NCBI RefSeq assembly: GCF_004379255.2
Contig: NC_056052.1
Coordinates: forward strand, 11,525,708 to 11,589,707
Reading direction: 5' to 3'
Length of the DNA: 64,000 nt
Source: Salvia splendens
Lineage: Eukaryota > Streptophyta > Magnoliopsida > Lamiales > Lamiaceae
Shown: positions 55,079 to 64,000 of the stretch, piece after piece
Layout: the number at the start of each line of letters is the position of its first letter
Position numbering within the stretch: position 1 is the first letter of the stretch
Made by a program: the position numbers and the translations under genes
The notes under the pieces: model-generated
Seen by the model: only the letters and a program-made list of their open reading frames with translations
What the model was told of the DNA's origin: nothing
Databases searched by the model: none

Positions 55079-57460
55079 GTGACAAGACGGCTACATGATC
55101 GTGAGATCAAAGTCCAGCTGGGCGACGCTACCAAAGTGGCAACCGTTGCAGTGGGAGACATTTATTTGCGTTTTAGTAGTGATAGATTTTTTATTTTGAA
55201 GAATGTTTTGTTGATACCTTCTTTTAGAAGAAACTTAATTTCAGTTTCTAAACTTGTTTCTAATGGATATTCGATTTCATTTGATGACATGCATTATCAA
55301 GAAATGTGGTTCTTATATCTGTCGTGGTATCATGGAAAACAATCTGTATACAATCACTTCTACACAGTTTAATAATCGCAAATCAGAACTCATACAACAT
55401 CGAAAATTTCAAAGAAATGAAAGGAACCTTCAAGTTCAATGAATGAAACATACTTGTGGCACCTTAGACTTGGTCATGCCAATGAAAGGAGGATCCATTC
55501 TATTGTTCAACAAGATCTTATCAAAGGTCTAGAGGAGGAACCTTTTCATAAGTGTGAGTCATGCTTAGAAGACAAGATGACCCAGAGGCCTTTTAAGGCT
55601 AAGGGCAATAGGGCCAAGGAAGTACTTGAGCTCGTTCATTCCGATGTATGTGGACCAATGTCTACTGAGGCAAGAGGTGGTTTTCGATACTTCATTACTT
55701 TTATTGATGACTTCTCGAAAATTGGATATGTCTACTTGATGCGTCACAAGTCAGAGTCTTTTGACAAGTTTAAAGACTTTAAGACTCTTGTGGAGAAGTA
55801 TCATGGGAAGAATATCAAATGCCTACGATCTGATCGTGGAGGCGAATACCTCAGTGCCGAATTTTTGGACTACTTATCAGAAGTTGGAATTGAATACCAA
55901 CTGACTGCGTCGGGCACGCCCCAGCAGAACGGCGTGGTTGAAAGAAGGAGAATGACCTTATTAAACATGGTTCGATCGATGATGAGTTATGCACGTCTGC
56001 CTATTTCGTTTTGGGGACATGCCTTGCCTTCTGCAAGTCACATTTTAGACAATTTACCATCAAAATTCATACCTAAAACTCTATATGAGTTGTGGACTGG
56101 GCGTAAGCCCAACCTTGCACATCTAAAGGTTTGGGGTTGTCCGGCTCATGTATTGGAAAAGGATCCAACTAAGCTAGGATCTAGGACGGAGGTATGTTTG
56201 TTTATAGGATACCCCAAACGGACGAAAGGTTATGAATTCTTTAGTCTCCGAGATAAGAAAATCATTGTGAGCACTCACGCGACATTCTTAGAGGAAGACT
56301 ATATAATGAATCAAAAACCCAGCAGTGAAGTGGCTCTTGATGAGCAAACTTCTGTCACAAGTTCCATTAACCAAGAACAAGTACCAAGTGTACAAACAAT
56401 TCCTGAAACTTCAAATTCTACTCAAAATATTGTAGTGCCACGCCGCAGTGGGAGGGTCTCACATGAGCCCGACAGATACATTGGTTTGGGGGAATCTATG
56501 GATCACTCATCGGACAGCAATGTATTAGATCCCTGGAACTTTGCGGAAGCGCTGGCAGATGTCGATCATTGCGAATGGGTGAAAGCAATGGATTCGGAAC
56601 TACAATCTATGATAGACAAAGACGTCTACGATTTGTCCGTCCTACCCGAAGGTTGTACTGCCATTGGGAGCAAGTGGATATATAAACGTAAACGTGGACC
56701 CGATGGACGAGTTAAAGTCTTCAAAGCAAGACTAGTGGCCAAGGGGTATACCCAAAAGGAAGGCATCGATTATGATGAGACCTTCTCCCCAGTGGCCATG
56801 CTCAAATCGATCCGGATACTGTTGTCTATTGCAGCTTATATGGATTGGGATGTATGGCAGATGGACGTTAAGACTGCGTTTCTCAACGGCAGTCTTGAGG
56901 AGACCATCTACATGGAACAACCCGAAGGATATGCCATAAAGGACAAAGAACACATGGTTTGGAAGCTTAAGAAGGCCATTTATGGCCTCAAGTAAGCATC
57001 TAGATCGTGGAACCAATGTTTCGATCAAACTGTTCGCAAGTTTGGATTCGAAAAGTGCCCAAGTGAGAGCTGAGTGTATAAGAAAGTTGATAAGGGGAAT
57101 GTGGTGTTCTTAGTTTTATATGTAGATGTCATTCTTCTAATTGGAAACAATAAAAAAATGTTGTCATCAGTACGAACATGGTTGTCAAACCAGTTCGAGA
57201 TTAAGGATATAGGAGACGCGGGACACATCCTCGCGATCAAGGTTCTTCGGAATCGAGAAAAGAAGATGTTGTGCTTATCTCAAGAACCTTACATCAACAC
57301 AATACTTAGTCGTTTTAGCATGCAGGACGCCAAGAAAGGTTTCTTTCCTTTTAGACACGGCATCCATTTATCTCAAGAGATGTGCCCTAAAACGCCGTCT
57401 GAGATACAAGCAATGAGAAGGATTCCATATGCTTCAGCAGTTGGAAGTCTCATGTATGCT
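55079..57460 (+). pseudogene. pol of Copia element D: integrase and RT, truncated
   Basis: A 518-codon open stretch (55,439-56,995) carries the GAG-pre-integrase motif (HLRLGHANERRIHS, CESCLEDKM). The whole integrase core is present, with catalytic residues in HSDVCGPM, LRSDRGGEYL and GTPQQNGVVERR. RT follows with KWIYKRKRGPDG and MDVKTAFLNG, and a stop at 56,993. The catalytic box downstream is YVDVILLIGN, so the second aspartate of YVDD is valine. RT continues to RIPYASAVGSLMYA and breaks off at 57,460 against Harbinger DNA, removing RNase H and the 3' LTR. The intact integrase ORF suggests that D is younger than C. Confidence 0.9.
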
Positions 57461-57858
57461 AAGGAGGTCCAGTCAGCATCCCCCCTTGGCCAATCCACAG
57501 TGGATCTCAAATTCTTCGCGCGTCAACAAACGCGCGCTCAGATGGTCAAGACGATGGCCGAATGGCGGGCGGCGGTGGACCCTGTGGAGAAGAGTTTGCT
57601 TCAAACATTGCTCCTGAGCATGCAGGAGGATTTGGAGGCGGCACGGAGGGAAGCCGCCGGGAGTAGAGGCGGACGATACCGCGTCGCCCGCAATAGGGCG
57701 GACGATACCGCAGATGATGTGTGTTCCGAGGCACATCGTCTGTGGACGATGCATAGGGCGCGGACAATGGATGTGCCATCGTCCGCCTTGGTACAGTGGC
57801 GGACGATAGCCCGCTCGATGCATCGGGCAGACTATCGTCCGCCCCACTGTGGATGCTC
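57461..57858 (+). repeat. Right part of Harbinger element H2
   Basis: This is GC-rich sequence ending in the inverted terminus. Copies of GGCGGACGATA and its complement occur at about 57,667, 57,697, 57,777 and 57,811 and again in the terminus, as expected for subterminal transposase-binding sites. The first half reads open in one frame (MVKTMAEWRAAVDPVEKSLL, SMQEDLEAARREAAG), a helical, charged stretch. It could be the end of a transposon-encoded or captured protein, but I do not recognise it. Confidence 0.75.
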
Positions 57859-58075
57859 TAATAGGTGGAAAAATTAATCCATAATTTTATTTTAGATTTA
57901 TGTCAGCCGAAACCGGTTAAATGAGATGAATTCCTTCAATACCCTTCAGAATTTAACGCCTCTGACTTGACCTCGTTGGAGCCAAGGTTCATAGTGGTGG
58001 AACTCAGGATGTGATTCACTATCTATGAAAAGGAAAATCCTCAACCTTGAGGAACTTAGCTCCGATTCAACTACA
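57859..58075. other. Flank right of H2
   Basis: It starts with the TAA duplication. The rest is unremarkable AT-rich sequence without a supported ORF. Confidence 0.5.
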
Positions 58076-58293
58076 TCCTCCATCCGACATTACTTTATCA
58101 CTAGTTTCCTTTTCAGTCTGTCTATCAATACTTGTCACACTTACTTCTAACAGCTTTGTTTTGTTATAAAACTAATACTCGTATATAAAAATAGGACTCA
58201 CGTACCACTAACATTTTTCCAATCACTTTTCTCTATATTTCTTAAAATCCGAGTCAGATCAACTTGTGACGTTTAATGGCGGAAGGAAGAGGG
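58076..58293. mobile_element. Diverged Stowaway-like MITE
   Basis: The left end CATCCTCCATCCGACATTA and the right end TGGCGGAAGGAAGAGGGAG are degraded inverted Stowaway termini. The body has the usual ACTTTTCTCTATATTTCTTAAAA segment, also present in the MITE at 30,703-30,956. A TA precedes the left end. Confidence 0.65.
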
Positions 58294-59102
58294 AGGACCA
58301 ATTTTTGTTTATTTGGTGTTCCATAAACATCATTTTGAGTGGAAATCGAGTTCCTCCATAGGATGACGAGTTGACGACGTACTTTCATATTTTATAGTAG
58401 TATTATATCATTATTCGCGATTTATGAATCTTCTCATTTTCTTAATTTTCGCATGAATCTTCTTTATTATTATCTTATTGATTCTTATCTATGTCTTAAT
58501 GTAAGACCCAGCTTTTAAAATTGCCTCAGCTTATAGAATTTTGATCGGACTTATAACGCACGTCGCCTTGCGATTCCTTTTGGAAATGAATGAAGTGATT
58601 GTTAAGCTTTGCTTTTGCGCCTATCGAAATTTAGAGTATTGAAATATAAATAGATTTGATTTGACGATTATTACGAAGACGAATATGGGATTTATGAATT
58701 TGTTTAGGAAATGAAATGAAGTACATGAATAATGAAATCAAAAATTACACCACGAAAATAGAGCTAGTGTGTTTTACAAAGTCCATACATATACACAAGT
58801 ATCTATAGATCACAAATATTGAGGTTATACAATATTACATATTTTGGCCCTCTTCTTCAAGCCCAAGAGTCCTTTTTCGAGCCCTCTTTCTGACCCAGCA
58901 GCTTGAAGACCAGCCCAGCCCAGCCCACCCTTCTTCTTCTCCTTCACAAACCTGCAATGAACAAACAAAACCAATTAATCTTGTGAGAAAAACTGACCAA
59001 ACAAAGGAATGAAGAGCAAGGGCCATGTCTAAATTGGCAAGTCAGCTCCTGCACTTCTCTCTCCCAGGAGCAGCTACTCCCTCAAGTATACTCCATTAAA
59101 AT
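58294..59102 (-). other. Host-like stretch with a possible 3' terminal exon
   Basis: On the minus strand a TTCATTGCAG acceptor-like motif at about 58,952-58,961 is followed by an open stretch (FVKEKKKGGLGWAGLQAAGS) and a stop near 58,835, then AT-rich sequence resembling a 3' UTR. I cannot identify a gene. The rest is AT-rich spacer. Confidence 0.3.
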
Positions 59103-61854
59103 TGTCACGACCGCCCTTTAGGGTTAATAAATGCGGGTGATCATGATTAAAGAACTTAAAGAACAGACATAGAAAACTAGGGTTTCAATAAAGGTTTGAC
59201 CCATAATTGATAAAACGACCAAGGGTTTGACATTATTCAAAAGATACCAAGTATTCAAACATTCAAATAGACAACGTCAAAGTTTAATAAAAGACAAGTA
59301 AAGGAAATGTCACAGCGGAAGCATCCAAGAGAAGAGTGAAGTCATGTGTGGAGACACAACGACACTCGGTGTTTCAAGACAACCATAGTTTTTATTGATA
59401 TTTGCTCAACACCATCAACCGCTCGTCACCGCTCAACCTGCATATAGGGAAAACACATGCAGGGCTGAGTACTATAAAAATAATAATCAGTGGCTCATGC
59501 CTAAAACATTTTTTTAGTAAAAATATAATTTATCATGCCATACGTAAGTAACCATCGGGGTTTAGCTTTAGAAAGGCCCGAGGCACTCAAAATCATTTCT
59601 CATAGTAAAAGTCGACTGATCAGTCATTTTCCCATAGACGTTAGTCATATTTGCCAATACATGACAAGGAATGCGGCCGCAAACCTGGTCACTAGACCGG
59701 CCAGCCCGTACGCTAGCACACGATCTACCATAGGTGTACACTAATCCAAGTAGGGTTTGTGGCCCTACGAGGACCCGAATTAGATTTAAATAATATTGGC
59801 AAAAGCCACATCAGATAGGCACGTTAAAACAAAACACGGCATGATAAACATAGTAATTTTCACCGATAAAGTATTTAGGACATTGTCCTTAGTTAAAAGA
59901 AAGCTCACCTTGACCGTTTAGACCTTAAGTACTTCTTTCCCTTTGTTATCACGCTTCGTGCACGAGTTATCACCTTTAGATAATATGTATTACCAATCAG
60001 TCACAAACATTGACTCATAATTATGCATGTCCCCAACGTTTCCCTTTTCCCCAACAACAAAAGGAAGCACACCGTAGCATGCATCATCGAATAACACATC
60101 ACTTCATCATAGAGTGGGTTCCTTAACACATACATATCATGTATATCATTTAAAATACAACAACATCGTTATTTTTGCAAGGATAGAAATCTGGCAGGAA
60201 AGCGCGGTCATTTTGTAAAAATCATTTAAAATTTATCCGGCCTCCGTTGGGGCTGAAACTTACCCACAATACAGTAGACACATCGAATATCATTCAGTTA
60301 AAATTTCACATCAAAATAATCTTTTTAGGTCGGTCAAATCGAAAACGTGACTCATTGGTCGAGAAAAACAATTTCAGGCAGAACTGCGCAGTCAACTTCA
60401 AAAGTTCACCAAAAATTCATCTTTCGTCCAAATAGGTTCAAATTCACACACGACATAGAAGACACCTTGAGGGTTACTCAGAAAAAAGAATCGTACAAAA
60501 AGGAGTTTGTTTGCTCAGTCAAACATGCGTCGGAACCTACTGTCCGAACACTACAGATTTCATGCTTCAAAATTCGAATTAGGGTTTTATCCTCATTCAT
60601 CCAAACACAACCTTTTTATGCTTCCAGCACACAACCATGCTTAAAAAGGTTCTCACAATCATGTTCTCATATAGTCACACATCATTCACCCATGATTCAT
60701 TTAGACTTCACACAAATTCATTCAAAACGCATATTCACAATTTGTTCTCATTCAGACACGAATTCCCACCAATTAAATTCCTAGATTTGAAATCCATATA
60801 CTCACTATATGCATGAGGGAGTCAAAACAATGTTTGAATGGAGAGGATGAAGAAAAAGCTCGATTGTACCTTTCTTGATTGAAACGATCGGTAGAACAAA
60901 TATAAATCTTGATTCTTCAACAGCTCTTGGCAAGGATGAAAAGATCTTGAGTGGAGTAGAAGAACAAGTGGGAGAGGTGTGGGGAGGAGATGGGGCATGT
61001 GGAATGAGGAGGGAGGGAGGCGTGTAGTTTTGGTCTAGGTTTTTTTCTCTCACCCTTTATTTATAGAGCGCAATGGAATCCCAATTAATTAAAGGAGATT
61101 TGGAGAATTAATTAAATGAAGGTTTGAAGGAGATTTGAGGGGGAGATTGGCGTGAACTATGGGGAGGAATAAGGGGAAATTTTTGAAAATCATAGGCTAT
61201 TTAATTAGCCTATGATTAAATTTTGTATTTCACGGAGTAGAATAAAATAATACGGAATAGAAAATTAATAATAATCCTTCTAAAACATAGGGAAGTAGGC
61301 GTGTAATTGGGTTCCTCCCACAAGGAAAAATTTCCAAATCTTTAATAGAATAAGGTAAGGCAAGATTTGCTAGGATATTCCAATTCATTCATGGAAAGAA
61401 ATAATTAGGATATCAATTAATATAGTGCAATAATTTCCTCCTCCCATAGTTAGGGAAATTTCGAAACCTCCCTTGGAGTAGCATAGGGATCTTTTTTTTT
61501 CTCATGAAGAAATAAAGTAATTGGGCTTTGGATTTAATTTTGATGATTATCCCAAACAAATAATTAAATCCAAGAAAATAGAATTCCTCTCCAATAATTA
61601 ATAGTGGTCGAAAAGGGCAAGTTGAAAAATTGATGATCCTATTTAATCTCACTCACCCTTAGGAAAATAATTCACCGCAATATATTTCATCCCGCATCAA
61701 TTATTTAAAAGTCACGTCATAAAAATCAACGAAGTTGATTCAGTCAAATCAAAATTAGGTCACCAAAGAAATCACATAACAATCCGTCATTTAATTCGCG
61801 ACATTAAAAGAAATTAAAGCAATCGTCTTAGGGTTCGAAAAGTGGGGCGTTACA
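59103..61854 (-). repeat. Probable solo LTR H, Gypsy-like, 2.75 kb
   Basis: On the minus strand it begins TGTAACGCCCC and ends GGTCGTGACA. TATAAATA at 61,058-61,065 on the minus strand fits that orientation. The flanks AAAAT (59,098-59,102) and AAACT (61,855-61,859) look like a 5-bp duplication with one change. No primer site or coding region adjoins, so this is read as a solo LTR. Starts of this kind are seen in Tekay/Del-type chromovirus LTRs, but without pol I cannot prove the lineage. The two open frames at 60,247-60,784 have no motifs. Confidence 0.7.
61058..61065 (-). promoter_or_regulatory. TATA box of LTR H
   Basis: The minus strand reads CTATAAATAAAGGG, a good TATA context, about 790 bp inside the LTR. 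Confidence 0.55.
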
Positions 61855-61999
61855 AAACTTCACAAGGACACTCCCAATGCAGCCAATAATGAAGCAACAA
61901 CAAGCCAAGATCCCAACAAACCGCAACAGCAGATATATATGTATGTATTCCCCTTCAACACTTGTTTCCCTTCACCACTCATCACTTCAAAATCACATT
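61855..61999 (-). other. Short host-like stretch right of LTR H
   Basis: The minus strand reads through a hydrophobic stretch (FVGILACCCFIIGCIGSVLV) that would make one membrane helix and that runs into the insertion site of LTR H. It may be a host coding remnant, but there is no supporting context. Confidence 0.25.
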
Positions 62000-63240
62000 C
62001 TTTTATCCCATAAATCACAACCGAGAAAAAGAGAGTGAGTAGAAGCTGTTGTGACTTTCAAGCACTATTTTAAAGTAGGAGTTTTTCCAGCTCATCAGCC
62101 ACAAGGAATCAGGTAATCATACACACACCTTCCCAGTTTAGATTTCTCATTCACCATACAACACAAAAGCATCAAAATGTCTTATGCATACAGCCATAGC
62201 TCAACAACTCCAGTTTAATATCCATCCATGTTTAGAACTCCAATTAGTTCACAAGTCGAGAGAAAGTAAGAAACTGACCCATAAATCGCAAGCCTAGGGA
62301 CATGAAGATCAAATTAACACCAAATATATATATGCAAATGGGAATTTATTCCACTACACGAAACCCCCTTCTACAAAACTTAAGTTTTGAACCATAATGT
62401 TTTTTTGCATTTAGCCAATAGCATAGATGAAAACAAAGACTCATCCCTATGAGTCTATACAAGGATAGAATCTGCCAAGCTTAATACAAGGAAGTAAAAC
62501 AAGTAGAAGGTGGGCATTCTTTTATGAACTTACCTTCCTAAGTATATATGTTTATGTGAAAACTATGCTATGCTATGTATGTTTAGTCATGTCATATTTG
62601 TTTTATGAAATACATATTCGCTTGGCTATGCTAATTATGTTTCATCGAATTCGGGCACTGGTAGGGCCGCAAACCCTACTCGGATTAGTGTACACATATG
62701 GGGATCGTGAGTTGACCGGCCCGGTGACTGTGGTTGAATGTGGCCACATTCCCGGTTCATATACGTTTCAGATATGGTATCTACTATGAACTTAGATTGC
62801 AATCAAACTTTACGAATAAGATATTTTAGTGTCTCGGGCCTTTTTAAGTTAAAACTCTGTGTCTACTCAATTGTGACTGACAAAACTCTTTCACGAAAAA
62901 TATATTTTCAGCATGAACCCCCTGAGTATATCAAGTACTTAACTATGCATGTCTTTTTCTAACGTGCAGATTGAACGTGAACGAGAGATGGTGGTGTTGA
63001 GCAGAGACGACAAATAAGTTAGCTTAAAGATGTCCAATGAATTGTGTCCTCGTGCATAACTCGTTGTCTTAAACTCTTATGCTGCAAATGTCGATACTCT
63101 GATTCATCATTCTATGACCACTTAAGTTCGTTTTGGAAATCATGTTAAGTTTTAATTATCATATCTATGTCTCTTTTTCCTTTTTCCCCTAATTTCATTT
63201 TAAGCCAAACTTACTATTACCAGTAAGTTCGGTCGTGACA
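62000..63240 (+). repeat. LTR fragment J, plus orientation, same family as H
   Basis: It ends GGTCGTGACA at 63,240. The block CAAACCCTACTCGGATTAGTGTACAC near 62,670 is the complement of a block near 59,740 in LTR H. It therefore lies in opposite orientation to H. The left boundary is not visible; the start given is approximate. Confidence 0.6.
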
Positions 63241-63420
63241 CTTAATGAGTTTGGAATATTTTCATAAAATTCAAATTAGTCAGGCAAAAGAAAATAGCTA
63301 CCACTGTTGGTAGTTGTGAATTTTTGTGCACCCGGATTATGACTTGGTGCTTACCTTTATACCGGAAGGGATCAGCTAATGCATAAGCTAATCCACCATA
63401 TAATACACTAATAAAAAATA
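63241..63420. other. AT-rich spacer before promoter-like segment
   Basis: I see nothing supported here apart from a GCTAATGCATAAGCTAAT-type repeat near 63,380. Confidence 0.4.
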
Positions 63421-63500
63421 GACACGTGGAATCTATTTATAAAATTAAATAAAAGACTACCTTCACATCTTCACTCATTACTCATTACTCATTACTCTCT
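63421..63500 (+). promoter_or_regulatory. Promoter-like segment: ABRE/G-box, TATA box and CATTACT repeats
   Basis: GACACGTGGA at 63,421-63,430 contains the ACACGTGG core of an abscisic-acid response element (a G-box). ATTTATAAAAT follows at 63,436-63,446 as a TATA box. Downstream there are three direct CATTACT repeats and a CTCTCTCCCTCC initiator-like tract. The spacing is that of a compact plant promoter reading rightwards, into the antisense strand of the LON-domain exon. Confidence 0.5.
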
Positions 63501-63661
63501 CCCTCCCTACACTGCAACTCCTTTGTCTTTAGGAGGAAGAAACACCGATTTCCCTCTCTGTTCGTTCGCACACACCGATTCAAGCCATGTGATTTCTGAC
63601 ATATCATTCCTGTAATTCACTATTGCCTGATTTCCGATGTCTACATTTTCATAGCACTGAC

Positions 63662-63910
63662 TCAGGCGCCAGGGAAGAGGACGAGGGGGAGGGGGAAGAG
63701 GGAGAGCTCCGCCGCGTAGTCGGATATAGGATTTGTGTGGTGCTTCTCCGGGAACGAGGAGGCGGCGCACGACAGGGGATGGGGGCGACGGCGGAGCGGT
63801 GGGGAGAGGAAACTGCGGGCGGGGTTTAATTGGGGTTTGGGGGAGATTAGGGAGGTGGAGGAGGACGGCGATGGAGATGGAGGAGAATGCAGGAGCTGAG
63901 GCAGCGCCAT
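63662..63910 (-). pseudogene. LON-domain protein, chloroplast-type, 5' coding fragment
   Basis: I choose the ATG at 63,908-63,910 (MALPQLLHSPPSPSPSSSTS) because it opens an S/P-rich, acid-poor leader typical of a chloroplast transit peptide; an upstream in-frame ATG at 63,974-63,976 is less likely. After about 50 residues comes CAASSFPEKHH and then the opening of the LON substrate-binding domain, ELSLFPLPLVLFPGA. This pattern is that of plant plastid LON N-terminal-domain proteins, which lack the ATPase and protease parts. A TGA follows PGA directly, where family members continue with a strand leading into a FEFRY-like motif. No splice donor is evident before it. Either the gene is truncated here, or a splice arrangement I cannot see continues it. 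Confidence 0.6.
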
Positions 63911-64000
63911 TTTGGGAGAGGAGAGAGAAATGGGGTTTAGGAAGGGGAAATTGATTGAGGAATTATTGAATGGCATGTGGGAATTTACGAGTGAAGATAT

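Larger units (their letters stand above)
40915..57858. mobile_element. PIF/Harbinger element H2, split by a retrotransposon nest
   Basis: The termini at 40,915-40,951 and 57,822-57,858 are inverted copies of each other with 31 of 37 identities (GAGCATCCACAGT, then GGGCG and ATAGTCTG.CC). TAA flanks both. H2's own DNA is 40,915-41,235 and about 57,461-57,858. Everything between is retrotransposon (elements C, E and D). The 3-bp TAA duplication and the terminus family match H1, so the superfamily assignment is firm, while the original length and coding content are unknown. Confidence 0.85.

Noticed and set aside
58835..59026. Complete small gene on the minus strand
   Set aside because: The frame could equally be a terminal exon or chance. 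The tryptophan/glycine-rich stretch comes from a GGGCT repeat, so I only note it as host-like sequence.
60247..60784. 62- and 145-codon ORFs inside LTR H
   Set aside because: They lie within a probable solo LTR with no recognisable motif, and the composition is consistent with chance frames.

Overview
This window is nuclear DNA of a eudicot plant, and almost all of it is a graveyard of nested transposable elements. The signs are Ty3/Gypsy Athila-type and Ty1/Copia LTR retrotransposons with plant tRNA-Asp and initiator tRNA-Met primer sites, L1-clade LINEs carrying an RNase H domain, Stowaway MITEs, PIF/Harbinger DNA transposons with TAA target duplications, and AT-rich spacers. I cannot place it below the level of eudicot. 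Apart from a possible plastid-targeted LON-domain gene fragment at the right edge, I see no confident host gene.

Left nest (1-15,045): an Athila-like gag on the minus strand is flanked by two LTRs that face each other (plus orientation at 1-1,009, minus orientation at 9,755-15,045). A nearly full-length LINE on the minus strand interrupts the gag, and a 5'-truncated relative on the plus strand (10,197-13,898) interrupts the right LTR. The first LINE carries a 231-bp tandem duplication whose two copies are separated by plant telomere repeats, and an 80-nt near-perfect palindrome at its ORF1/ORF2 junction.

Element B (15,321-29,091): a structurally complete 13.8-kb Athila-type element on the minus strand, with two 1,554-bp LTRs about 98% identical by eye, a GTCAT target duplication, a tRNA-Asp primer site, gag, protease, reverse transcriptase, RNase H and integrase, plus a downstream env-position ORF region. 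A few stops and small indels break its frames.

Middle (29,097-40,914): degenerate Copia and Gypsy LTRs, Stowaway MITEs, a PIF/Harbinger element with transposase remnant and TAA duplication (33,071-34,638), a solo Copia LTR (35,079-36,467) inside an older LTR, and a short-LTR Copia element (36,887-40,348).

Harbinger-enclosed nest (40,915-57,858): two matching terminal inverted repeats with TAA duplications lie 16.9 kb apart and enclose Copia element C, an Athila-like element E inside C's 3' LTR, and Copia element D inside E's gag. One right-hand deletion explains why C, E and D all lack their 3' parts.

Right end (57,859-64,000): host-like sequence, a Stowaway-like MITE, a probable solo LTR of 2.75 kb, an oppositely oriented LTR fragment, an ABRE/TATA promoter-like stretch, and the minus-strand LON-domain exon.
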